Shown here: piece by piece, positions 15,554 to 24,284 of the stretch
How the letters are laid out: the number at the start of each line of letters is the position of its first letter
Position numbering within the stretch: position 1 is the stretch's first letter
Origin: Clostridiales bacterium
GTDB lineage: Bacteria > Bacillota > Clostridia > Saccharofermentanales > Saccharofermentanaceae
Direction: 5' to 3'
Assembly: GCA_017511005.1 (NCBI GenBank)
Contig: JAFWLP010000038.1
Coordinates: 1-64,000, forward strand
Length of the DNA stretch: 64,000 bases
Notes under the pieces: model-generated
What the model was told of the DNA's origin: nothing
Databases searched by the model: none
The model's input: the letters and a program-made list of their open reading frames with translations, nothing else
Translations under genes and position numbers: made by a program

Positions 15554-16936
15554 TTACTGTCCGTCCTTACCGAACATGAACCACGGCTTAGCGGATTTCT
15601 GAGCTTTCTCCTCAGTCTGGGGAGCTACGTTAGCCTGGGGTCTGCCGCCCATCTGAACGGGCTGCTGAACCGGTATCTGCTGAACGGGCTGCTGGGGAAC
15701 CTGCTGAATAGGTACCTGCTGTACGGGAACCTGCTGTACGGGCATCTGAACAGGACCGGGTGCCGGTGCAGGCTGCTCTACAGAATCATCACCGAATCTG
15801 AAACCGGGCTGTGCTCTCTGTACCGGAACGGGTGCCGGAGCAGGCTCAGGCTGTCTCGGAGTATAGTCAGTTCTGGGCTGGGTAGCTGCAGGCTGTCTTG
15901 AAGAGATCAGCGTGGGATTCTCTCTTGAGAGAACGGAAGTGCTTGCCCTGTGGCCTGCGGATGCATTGACTGTGCCGTCAAAACCGGATGCGATAACAGT
16001 GATCATGAGCTCATCTTCAAGTGAATCGTCAACGACAGCACCGACGATGATCTCTGCCTCGGGAGCAGCAGCCTGACGAACGATGGACGAAGCTGCATCG
16101 ATCTCTGAAAGACGCATTCCGCGTCCGCCTGTAAAGTTAAGGATAACACCTGTAGCTCCATCGATGGTCGTATCGAGGAGAGGTGAATTGATTGCCTGCT
16201 TGATGGCTACGGTAGCTCTATCCTCACCGGAAGCGCGGCCGATACCCATATGGCAGATGCCTGCGTCCTTCATGACACGTGTAACATCTGCAAGGTCAAG
16301 GTTAATGAGTCCGGGGATGGCAACGAGGTCTGAGATACCGGCAACACCGAACTTCAGCACCTGGTCTGCCATATTGAATGCTTCTTCGAAGCTTGTATTA
16401 TCGTCAACTACATCAAGGAGTTTGTCGTTGGAAACTATGATGAGGGAATCGACTGACTTCTGCAGTTCTCTTATTCCGCGCTCAGCGTTGGCTGCTCTCT
16501 TGGCGCCCTCAAAAGTAAACGGACTTGTAACAACGGCAACCGTAAGGATTCCGAGATCCTTGGCGATCTGTGCGACTACGGGAGCAGCACCTGTTCCGGT
16601 TCCACCGCCCATACCGGCCGTAATGAAAAGCATGTCTGTATTGGCAATGGCTTCTGCGATCTCGTCTCTTGACTCTTCAGCAGACTTCTCTCCGACACTC
16701 GGATCAGCACCGCATCCCAAGCCTCTGGTAACCTTCTCACCGATCTGGATCTTGATTTCTGCCTTATTGCGCGCAAGAGCCTGATTGTCAGTATTGATAG
16801 CGATGAACGTGACGCCCTGAACACCACTCTCGACCATTCGGTTAACAGCATTGCTTCCGCCGCCGCCTACGCCGATTACCTTAATGCTTGCAACATTAGA
16901 TTCGTCCATTGAATAGCTGTGCTTGCTCTCAGACAT
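15554..16936 (-). CDS. ftsZ: Cell division protein FtsZ
   Basis: 460 aa tubulin homologue. GTP-binding motif GGGTGTG is at 110-116 and the core ends near 322. A long linker (323-445) is rich in Pro, Gln and Val, with tandem QQVPVQQ/QQVPIQQ units at 400-428. The last residues are [14 protein letters not shown], not the usual D-I-P-x-F-L-R/K peptide that binds FtsA, SepF or ZapA. Either the peptide is strongly modified or partners differ. No ftsA or sepF is in this cluster. A promoter lies at 17021-17049. Confidence 0.97.
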   Translation of the reverse strand: MSESKHSYSMDESNVASIKVIGVGGGGSNAVNRMVESGVQGVTFIAINTDNQALARNKAEIKIQIGEKVTRGLGCGADPSVGEKSAEESRDEIAEAIANTDMLFITAGMGGGTGTGAAPVVAQIAKDLGILTVAVVTSPFTFEGAKRAANAERGIRELQKSVDSLIIVSNDKLLDVVDDNTSFEEAFNMADQVLKFGVAGISDLVAIPGLINLDLADVTRVMKDAGICHMGIGRASGEDRATVAIKQAINSPLLDTTIDGATGVILNFTGGRGMRLSEIDAASSIVRQAAAPEAEIIVGAVVDDSLEDELMITVIASGFDGTVNASAGHRASTSVLSRENPTLISSRQPAATQPRTDYTPRQPEPAPAPVPVQRAQPGFRFGDDSVEQPAPAPGPVQMPVQQVPVQQVPIQQVPQQPVQQIPVQQPVQMGGRPQANVAPQTEEKAQKSAKPWFMFGKDGQ

Positions 16937-17020
16937 CCTTTTGTTCCTCCGTACTCTTTTATAGTTCCAAACGATAATTGAAAGAATTCTTGATTAAATA
17001 AATATTATTAACCATTGAAA

Positions 17021-17049
17021 ATTTTAACCCAAAGACAGGTTTCAATCAA
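17021..17049 (-). promoter_or_regulatory. Promoter of ftsZ-nrdR
   Basis: Minus-strand TTGATT (17044-17049), 17-bp spacer, TAAAAT (17021-17026), in the 202-bp gap between divIB and ftsZ. Transcription would start about 80 bp before the ATG, which has GGAGG upstream. A weak GC stem (CGCC/GGCG, about 17117-17132) after divIB may end that transcript. Confidence 0.55.
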
Positions 17050-17138
17050 TACAATCAACAAGAAATAGTTCGTGATTGTAAACAAACTTTCATATAAATA
17101 AGAAAATAAGAGCCGAAAGCGCCGTAAATCAGGCGTTT

Positions 17139-18533
17139 TCAGTCATATTCTCCGAAGATATACTCCTCACCGGTCATGTCCAAAGCACCGTCCACGGTGA
17201 TCTTGTCAAACGCCTCACCGTTAAACACATACAGGAGCCAGGCCATCTTATCGCCTATCGATTCCGTGCCGTTGAGCTTTATCTGTATCAGGTTGCCCGA
17301 AGGGGAATAGATCGTGAGGAAGATATAACCGCTCGGAAGTATCCTTACTTCCGACGTGTTCTCAAACATTGAATAATCACCGCCGACACTGGCATTGTCC
17401 GCTGCCAGAATCGCGCCCAGAACGATAATGGATTTCTTGTAATCATTCATGTTATCGATCTTTACAGGTTTCCCCATCTCGGCATATTTGACATTAAGGC
17501 CGCATATTACAGGTCTTACCGTCCTTCCCGAATCGAAAGAGGAAAGCTCCAGCACTATTCCGTCCCTGTCCAGTGCCGCATAACCGTCAGGTGTCCTGAT
17601 ATAGCACACTTTGCTTCTCTCCTTGACCGTAATATCCACGGTCGAGGGTAGCTTTATTGTTATCCTGATATCTTCAACATAAGGGTTTTCCTTCTTGATC
17701 TTCTGCTCTGTCTTGCCGTAATCAAGTCTTAAGATATCTATGATATTGCCGCTCACTCCGCTCATGAGATGGGCGTCGTATTCAAGCCCGACGGCTTTCA
17801 GTATCTCCTGGTCAGTAAGGACAACATTGCCTTCAACACTCGTGTTCCTTACCCTGAATGCCGGCAGGAACATGACCAGAGCGACCATGATAACGAAGAC
17901 CAGCGCCAGACAGATGGCCGCAATACTCTTGCCTGAGAGCGGGATCATGTCGGCAAGTTCCTTCAGCCCGACCGTATCAGGCTCCTGCCTGCTCTTCTGT
18001 TTCTGAGCATTATCAGGAACGGGAGCTTTCCGGGGTCTGCGTTCTTCTTTGCCGGCCGCTTTTTCTTCACCCTCGGGCTCTTTATCCTTATCTTCGGAAA
18101 CTTCGGATTCCTCTTCTGATTTTTCCTCAGACTCTTCTTCGGATACTTCTTTTTGATCTTCTTTCTTACCGTCCCCGGATTCTCCGTCTTTCTCCTCAGA
18201 CTTTTCTTCCTCATCACCGGAAGTCTCTCCGGAAGATTTCTTCTCCTCTTCCGGCTTTCCGGAGCCTTTTGCATCCGGTTTATCCCCGTCAGGCTTTTTA
18301 TCCGTTTCTTTGTCCGTTACTTCAGATGCTTCTTTATCTTTCTTATCAGGAACCGGATCTTCAGACGGCTTTTTTTCAGGCTCCTTCTTACCGGAACCGT
18401 TCTTAACTGTTTCCTTGTTTTCCGTGGGTTTCTTTACGGGCCTGCTTTCAGGAACCCTGTTTTTCTTTTCCGGGGCTTCTTTGTCGGAATTGCTGCCGTT
18501 ACCGAATAATCTGTCTAATTCGCGGTCATCCAT
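17139..18533 (-). CDS. divIB: Cell division protein DivIB/FtsQ
   Basis: 464 aa. Residues 1-195 are a charged, low-complexity cytoplasmic tail made mainly of Lys, Glu, Asp, Ser and Pro. A membrane segment lies at about 204-224 and a POTRA domain begins near 226 (VRNTSVEGNVVLTDQEIL), followed by the FtsQ/DivIB domain. It is part of the divisome FtsQ-FtsL-FtsB complex. The cytoplasmic tail is several times longer than in Bacillus DivIB. It lies 18 bp after murG. Confidence 0.9.
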   Translation of the reverse strand: MDDRELDRLFGNGSNSDKEAPEKKNRVPESRPVKKPTENKETVKNGSGKKEPEKKPSEDPVPDKKDKEASEVTDKETDKKPDGDKPDAKGSGKPEEEKKSSGETSGDEEEKSEEKDGESGDGKKEDQKEVSEEESEEKSEEESEVSEDKDKEPEGEEKAAGKEERRPRKAPVPDNAQKQKSRQEPDTVGLKELADMIPLSGKSIAAICLALVFVIMVALVMFLPAFRVRNTSVEGNVVLTDQEILKAVGLEYDAHLMSGVSGNIIDILRLDYGKTEQKIKKENPYVEDIRITIKLPSTVDITVKERSKVCYIRTPDGYAALDRDGIVLELSSFDSGRTVRPVICGLNVKYAEMGKPVKIDNMNDYKKSIIVLGAILAADNASVGGDYSMFENTSEVRILPSGYIFLTIYSPSGNLIQIKLNGTESIGDKMAWLLYVFNGEAFDKITVDGALDMTGEEYIFGEYD

Positions 18534-18551
18534 AGCTACTATTGTATCAGT

Positions 18552-19664
18552 TTAGGCATTATTCCCAAGGGCCGTCTTAATAGCATCCGTTATTCTTTTT
18601 CCGGTATCTTTTACCGCAAGTCCGGCACTTGCTTTCCTGATCTCCTCCTGCCTTGCGGGATCGTTGAGGAGGCCGGTCAGTACCGCTTCCAGTTTGCCGG
18701 CTTTTACATCATCATCGCTTACTACTATCCCCGCGCCTTTGCTTGCGAGGGAATTGGCATTATATGTCTGATGATCATGTGCTGCGTAAGGATAAGGAAC
18801 CATGATCGCACAGGCACCCGTCGCCGTAATCTCTGCGCAGGTTACCGCACCCGCGCGGAGGATCGAGCAGTCGGCTGCCGACATGTAAAGATCAGGTCTG
18901 TCTATGTAATCTTTTATCTCGAGATTAGGAATGCCCAGTACATCATCTTTTATCTCAACGGAATTATGTTTTCCGACGGATAAGACGAACTGAATATCCC
19001 TGAACTCCTCTTTCTTTGCCATATCGAAAACGAAATTCGTCAGGGTAGCCGAACCGAGCGAACCGCCCATGATAAAGACCAGCTTGCGGCCGGGCTCTAT
19101 TTCGAGTTCTTTCCTCGATCCCTCTTTTGTCCTGCCGAACATGTTGCTTCTGACAGGATTGCCGGTATATACGACGCTCCTTGCCTTTGAGAAGATCTGT
19201 TCCTGACCCGGAAAACCCGTCATTACCAGTGCGCTTCCTTTAGAGAACAGCTTGTTGGCTCTTCCGGGAAATGCGTTTGCTTCATGGATCATAACGGGGA
19301 TCCCGGCTTTTTTCGCAGCCATGATGAGAGGGGCACTTACATACCCGCCGGTACTTATTACGCACTCCGGTTTGAATTCTTCTATGATCGCAAGGCACTG
19401 TTTCTTTCCGCGGCGGTTCGCGCTCATTGCCTTAAGGATCTTCGGCGTCGGTTTATAAGGCATCGGCAGGGATTCCACGTCACGGAATTCATAACCGGCC
19501 TTTGGAACCAGTTCACCTTCAAGTCCGTTCTTTTTTCCCGTGAATATTATCCTGCAGACATCACCGTTCGCTTCCGAATCCGCCTTCAGGAGATCGGCTA
19601 TGGCAAGTGCCGGATTGATATGCCCCGACGTTCCGCCGCCGGTGATCATGAACCGTCTTTCCAT
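18552..19664 (-). CDS. murG: UDP-GlcNAc:lipid I N-acetylglucosaminyltransferase MurG
   Basis: 370 aa. The N-terminal glycine-rich loop ITGGGTSGHINPALAIA and the C-terminal UDP-GlcNAc site (RAGAVTCAEITATG) are clear. It makes lipid II from lipid I on the inner face of the membrane. The ATG at 19664 is preferred: GGGAG lies 10 bp upstream, while a GTG at 19673 sits on top of that ribosome site. Closely follows ftsW. Confidence 0.95.
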   Translation of the reverse strand: MERRFMITGGGTSGHINPALAIADLLKADSEANGDVCRIIFTGKKNGLEGELVPKAGYEFRDVESLPMPYKPTPKILKAMSANRRGKKQCLAIIEEFKPECVISTGGYVSAPLIMAAKKAGIPVMIHEANAFPGRANKLFSKGSALVMTGFPGQEQIFSKARSVVYTGNPVRSNMFGRTKEGSRKELEIEPGRKLVFIMGGSLGSATLTNFVFDMAKKEEFRDIQFVLSVGKHNSVEIKDDVLGIPNLEIKDYIDRPDLYMSAADCSILRAGAVTCAEITATGACAIMVPYPYAAHDHQTYNANSLASKGAGIVVSDDDVKAGKLEAVLTGLLNDPARQEEIRKASAGLAVKDTGKRITDAIKTALGNNA

Positions 19665-19669
19665 AAGGA

Positions 19670-21175
19670 TCACACTCCCGGCTTCAATGCTTTTCGGGAG
19701 GCCAGTGCCTTTTTCTTTTCGCTTTGCAGGGTTCCGCTTCTCGATACTGACAGGATAAGACCATAAGCTATGAGAAGACTGACCTGGGCGGTTCCGCCGT
19801 AACTGATAAACGGAAGCGTAACACCCGTAGCGGGTATGACCTGCAGCTCAACCGAGATGTTCATCAGCACTTCGACAAATATCAGTGCCGTACAGCCTGT
19901 CGCTATGGTCCTCGAGAACACGTCTTTGGCTTTCCAGCACACAATGAAGCACATGCAGAACATTATCAGATACATGAGCATCAGAACGACACCTCCGATA
20001 AAGCCTGTCTCCTCGATGTATATGGAGAAGATGTAGTCATTCTGTGCCTCGGAAACATAGTTGTATTTTGATCTGGAATTGCCGAGTCCGACACCCCACA
20101 TTCCGCCTGAACCCAAAGCGTTATGGGCGTTGTCTACCTGACGCGTATCGTCTCTTGTAAGTCCCTCTTCCTCGTTGTCGAGCTCCTCGTCATCAGCGGT
20201 GAAGATAGCGATACGCTTGAAAACGTGTGCGTAGTTGTTCATGAATCTTTCACGCTTCTCTGCAGGCGTCATCGCAAGAACGACTGCACCCAGTGTTCCG
20301 CCGACCAGGATCATTATGAACATGCCTATCGCCCATGACCTGAAAGGTATCTCGGAAGTGAGCGCGCACATGAAGATGACGGCAGCGACAATGATAAAGC
20401 AAGAAAGATGCGGCTGGAGAAGGATGACGACGTCAACAAGAACACAAAGTCCTACCGGTATTATGAAATCTATCATGGTGTTCTTGAGTATCTTCATCAG
20501 GTCAGATTTAGGCTGTCTGATCTTTCCCTCACTCCTGAGTCTTGCTATGGATGATCTGTAACCCGCAAAAGCAACTATTAGAGCGACTTTGATGATCTCC
20601 GAGCTCTGCAGCTGGACAGGTCCGATATTGATCCAGCGGCTCGCACCGTGCTCACGTCCTACGCCGAACGCGATCGTCGCAAAGGCAAGTCCGAGACTGA
20701 GGATATAAGCAGCTATCGCAATCCATTTCTGTCTGAAGAAATCGATCGGAATGAATGACACGATGAACATGGCAACTAATCCCGCGACAGTGAATCTTAT
20801 CTGTCTGGTAAGGAACCACGCCGAGTCCTGGAACTGTCCGTATGCGTCCGGACCTGATACCGAATAGAGGATTATAAGACCGAAGACGAGCAAGACAAAT
20901 ATCATAAGTATCATCGGAATGTTCGATGTTCTTACGGCCTTCCCGATGGCTGCGGCATTAACGCCCTCAATACCGTGCTTTACGGGAGGATCGATAAGGC
21001 TGTCGTAATCGGTTTTCCCGGGACCTGCAGCCGTCCGGGAATGATCATTCCCGGAATCTGCAGCAGCTTGAGAATGCTCCTTCATGGAACCGGCGGCTGC
21101 CGGAGATTTTCCCTTCCCGGCCGGCTTTGCGCCCGGCATATCCGGTATTATCGAATGTCTGGTCTTCTCAGGCAT
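19670..21175 (-). CDS. ftsW: Lipid II polymerase FtsW (SEDS family)
   Basis: 501 aa. The first 80 or so residues are hydrophilic and Ala/Lys/Gly-rich, then about ten membrane segments follow. SEDS motifs ALGSGGMWGVGLGNSRSKYN and FISYGGTAQVSLLIAYG are present. It polymerises glycan strands at the septum with the PBP encoded nearby. It lies between the murE-murF fusion (3 bp) and murG. Confidence 0.94.
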   Translation of the reverse strand: MPEKTRHSIIPDMPGAKPAGKGKSPAAAGSMKEHSQAAADSGNDHSRTAAGPGKTDYDSLIDPPVKHGIEGVNAAAIGKAVRTSNIPMILMIFVLLVFGLIILYSVSGPDAYGQFQDSAWFLTRQIRFTVAGLVAMFIVSFIPIDFFRQKWIAIAAYILSLGLAFATIAFGVGREHGASRWINIGPVQLQSSEIIKVALIVAFAGYRSSIARLRSEGKIRQPKSDLMKILKNTMIDFIIPVGLCVLVDVVILLQPHLSCFIIVAAVIFMCALTSEIPFRSWAIGMFIMILVGGTLGAVVLAMTPAEKRERFMNNYAHVFKRIAIFTADDEELDNEEEGLTRDDTRQVDNAHNALGSGGMWGVGLGNSRSKYNYVSEAQNDYIFSIYIEETGFIGGVVLMLMYLIMFCMCFIVCWKAKDVFSRTIATGCTALIFVEVLMNISVELQVIPATGVTLPFISYGGTAQVSLLIAYGLILSVSRSGTLQSEKKKALASRKALKPGV

Positions 21176-21178
21176 ATG

Positions 21179-24142
21179 TCAGGCATTTCCCTTCCCGATA
21201 AAATATTTAGCCACGTCCTCAAATCCGAAACCGTGGGAAGCCTTAAAGAGCAAGGCGTCACCGTCTCTTACATAATCCTCAAGACGTCTCTTCACATCCT
21301 CTGTGTCTTTGCATTTAACTATTTCGAGCTTAATATCGACCATATGAGCACCCTTGATAAAATCATCCGCATTTTCGCCTGTTATGAACACCCTGTCGAA
21401 GTCATAAGAAGCACATGCCTTGCCCGTAAGCTCATGAAGACCGGGAGCGAATTTTCCGAGTTCAAGCATTCCTCCGAGGGCCAGGACCTTGCGGTGTCCC
21501 TTTGCCTTTTTCGAGAAATTCAGGAAGGCGTTTTCCATCGATTCGGGAGAAGCGTTATACGCATCGTCCATGACAAGATATCTTGCTGTCGGGATTATGG
21601 CGCCTCTGCCGCCCACGGCACTTTTCTTACTGATAACATCAGCGATCTTCTGCTGGTTTCCGGGTGTCCCGGTTATGCCGGTCATATAAGCGCAGAAAAT
21701 GGCAAACAGCGCATTCCTGACTGCGGCTTCACCAAACATTCCCACATTCAGCGGAACGGAGAAAACTGATTCCTCTCCCATTCTCTTAAGCTTCGCGCCG
21801 AAAGACATTCCGGTCTCAGTCTCCTTGACGTCAGTCGCAGAGAGTATCAGCGGACACGGAAGATCGTCTTCCGGACTGACCTGGATTCCCGCTATGAAAT
21901 TGTTGATGGTAAGTTCCTTGACACAGCGGTCAAAGAGTTTTCTGTCATCACTGTTTACGGCAACTATGCCGCCGTCGGTAAGGCCTTCACATATCTCCAT
22001 CTTGGCTTTCATGATATTGTCTTTGCTCTCGAGCAACTCGATATGTGAATAGCCGATGTTGGTTATTATGGCGATGTCGGGTCTTGCAATGCCCGTAAGG
22101 TAGGATATCTGGCCAAGACCCCTCATTCCCATCTCGACGACGATGACGTCCGAATCCTCAGGTGCCGAGAGGATCGTCTTGCTCATTCCGATCTCATTGT
22201 TATTGTTATTTACGGTCGAATGGACTTTCAGTCCGGTCTTCAGGACTTCTGCGATCATGGTTCTGGTCGAAGTCTTTCCGACAGAACCCGTTACGGCGAT
22301 CACCTTGCAACCGAGCTTGAATCTGTAATGATTCGCAAGCAGGCCCAGTGCCCTCACTGTATCTTCAACAACTACCGCAACTGCACCCTCCGGCACAGCG
22401 TCCTCATCATCTGTAATAACTGCACAGGCACCGAGATCAACTGCATCCCCGAGGAAATCATTGCCGTTGAAATTATCACCCTTCAGGGCGATAAAAAGTT
22501 CACCTTCACGGATCTTCCTTGTATCAGTGGATACACCCGATATCTCTATCGAAGTGGAAAAAACGGAGACTCCCGTCTTAGATACCAGCCGTCCTCCGAC
22601 TGCCTTTTTCACTTCTTCAAGAGTAAACATTGCATGTCTTGTCTCGCGCTCAAGAACAGCCTCTCTTGCTTTCTCGCTGTCATCGAAATGAATGGTCTCG
22701 TTCTCGAATATCTGATAGTCCTCATGACCCTTGCCGGCAATGAGGACAGTATCACCTTTCCTTGCCATTGAGACTGCAAGTCTTATGGCGTTGGTCCTGT
22801 CGGGCTCGATCTCATATTTACCGTCAGTTTTTGATATGCCGGTAACTATGTCGTTTATTATGTCTTCCGGTCTTTCTTTTCTCGGATTGTCAGATGTTAT
22901 GATCGTATGATCGGAAAGATTTCCGGATACCTCACCCATCTCAAAACGTCTTGTAACGGAACGGTTTCCGCCGCATCCGAAGACGGTGATTATCCTTCCT
23001 TCGGTATATTCCCTGAGCGTGTTAAGGGCACTCTCCAGGGCTGCCGCGTTGTGGGCATAATCGACAAGGATGTTTACCCCGAAATCATTCTCCACCGGCT
23101 GCATTCTTCCGGGAACGCTGATGCCGGCAAGAGCTTCTTTGACGAACCTGATGTCAATGTTCTCCTTATAAGCGGAGCATATCGCGCAAAGCGAATTGTA
23201 AACATTGAACCTGCCGGGAAGCGCCACGAAAATATCACCTTTGTAGTACTTTGAATCAAGCTCGAAAACAGTACCCGTAACATGGCCTTTTCGCTCCGGT
23301 CTCAGATTCCTTGCGACAAAATCCGCGTCACCGTCTATCGAGTAAGTTATGAGGTCCACCCTGTCCCTGCAATAATCAATGACCCTGTCTGCAACACTGC
23401 AGTCAAGATTCAGGATACCGGCATCGCAGTTGTCAAATATCCTGAGCTTGCAGGATAAGTAATCCTCCATGTCAGGATGTTCATTGGGAGCAATATGATC
23501 TTCGTAGAGATTGGTGAAAGCCGCTGTCCGGTACCTTACACCTCTGACCCTGTCGAGCTTGAGTGCCTGCGAGGAGACTTCCATAACAAGGTCTTCGGAA
23601 CCGCTCTGAACGAGCCTGTTCATCATATCGAACAGTTCTCTTGATTCGGGTGTAGTGTGTGATGAATGTGTTATTTCATTCCCGATGATATTGCGAACGG
23701 TTCCGATAAGCCCTGTGTTTTTGCCGCTTTTCTCAAGTATCTCCCTCAGCATGAAAGCCGTGGTGGTCTTTCCTTTTGTTCCGGTGATACCGTATACGGC
23801 GATCCTGTTTTCGGGATGGCCGTAGAAGTTCGCACTGAGATCCGACAGGTGTTTATGTGTGTCTTCGATCTCTACAACGCTGACATTATTTTCAGAAGCG
23901 AGCCTTTCAAGTTCCTCATCGAATGAGCTGTCACGCCCGCTGTCAACAGCCAGTGCTGCAGCGCCCTGTGCCACAGCCGCGGAAGCAAAAGAATGCCCGT
24001 CAGCGGTAAAGCCCCTGACACAGACGAAAAGGGAGCCTTCCGTTACCTTGCGGGAGTCATACTCAACAGACGTGATCTCATTGTCAAGATCACCGAATAT
24101 AAGTCTGAATTCTAAATTGTTCAAAACTTCCAGGAGCTTCAT
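21179..24142 (-). CDS. murEF: Fused MurE-MurF: mDAP-adding and D-Ala-D-Ala-adding ligase
   Basis: A single 987-aa frame holds two full Mur ligases. MurE part (about 1-500): P-loop TGTKGKTTT at 120-128 and DNPR at 418-421, the signature of meso-diaminopimelate-specific MurE. MurF part (from about Met505): start MFTLEEVKKAVGG, P-loop TGSVGKTS at 618-625, and DDAYNASPESM near 859. Together they would add mDAP and then D-Ala-D-Ala to UDP-MurNAc-L-Ala-D-Glu. No stop codon or ribosome site separates them. murD and mraY, which usually follow murF, are missing from the cluster. A TATAAT at 24190-24195 may be its -10 box. Confidence 0.94.
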   Translation of the reverse strand: MKLLEVLNNLEFRLIFGDLDNEITSVEYDSRKVTEGSLFVCVRGFTADGHSFASAAVAQGAAALAVDSGRDSSFDEELERLASENNVSVVEIEDTHKHLSDLSANFYGHPENRIAVYGITGTKGKTTTAFMLREILEKSGKNTGLIGTVRNIIGNEITHSSHTTPESRELFDMMNRLVQSGSEDLVMEVSSQALKLDRVRGVRYRTAAFTNLYEDHIAPNEHPDMEDYLSCKLRIFDNCDAGILNLDCSVADRVIDYCRDRVDLITYSIDGDADFVARNLRPERKGHVTGTVFELDSKYYKGDIFVALPGRFNVYNSLCAICSAYKENIDIRFVKEALAGISVPGRMQPVENDFGVNILVDYAHNAAALESALNTLREYTEGRIITVFGCGGNRSVTRRFEMGEVSGNLSDHTIITSDNPRKERPEDIINDIVTGISKTDGKYEIEPDRTNAIRLAVSMARKGDTVLIAGKGHEDYQIFENETIHFDDSEKAREAVLERETRHAMFTLEEVKKAVGGRLVSKTGVSVFSTSIEISGVSTDTRKIREGELFIALKGDNFNGNDFLGDAVDLGACAVITDDEDAVPEGAVAVVVEDTVRALGLLANHYRFKLGCKVIAVTGSVGKTSTRTMIAEVLKTGLKVHSTVNNNNNEIGMSKTILSAPEDSDVIVVEMGMRGLGQISYLTGIARPDIAIITNIGYSHIELLESKDNIMKAKMEICEGLTDGGIVAVNSDDRKLFDRCVKELTINNFIAGIQVSPEDDLPCPLILSATDVKETETGMSFGAKLKRMGEESVFSVPLNVGMFGEAAVRNALFAIFCAYMTGITGTPGNQQKIADVISKKSAVGGRGAIIPTARYLVMDDAYNASPESMENAFLNFSKKAKGHRKVLALGGMLELGKFAPGLHELTGKACASYDFDRVFITGENADDFIKGAHMVDIKLEIVKCKDTEDVKRRLEDYVRDGDALLFKASHGFGFEDVAKYFIGKGNA

Positions 24143-24238
24143 ATTACTCTTCCTCTGTCAGTATCACATTTTCTGTATTTAAACTGCCAATTATATTAAA
24201 ACAAATAGCCCGTAAACTTATGTGGCAAAAAGAATGAA

Positions 24239-24284
24239 ATTAACGGACCGGCGCACAATATGTTTGTGCGTCAGCCCATTAATC
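24239..24284 (-). terminator. Probable terminator after the spoVD-type PBP gene
   Basis: Minus-strand stem CGCACAA/TTGTGCG (24252-24270), extended by imperfect ATTAATGG/CCGTTAAT pairs, then a T-rich run. It overlaps the PBP stop codon. It separates the mraZ-to-PBP run from murE-murF. Confidence 0.5.

Noticed and set aside
15640..15760. CRISPR-like repeats
   Set aside because: Imperfect 12-24-bp repeats within ftsZ that encode the QQVPVQQ linker; no spacers and no cas genes in the window.
18036..18480. Low-complexity A/G-rich stretch as a separate repeat element
   Set aside because: It is the codon pattern of the charged DivIB tail and stays in frame.
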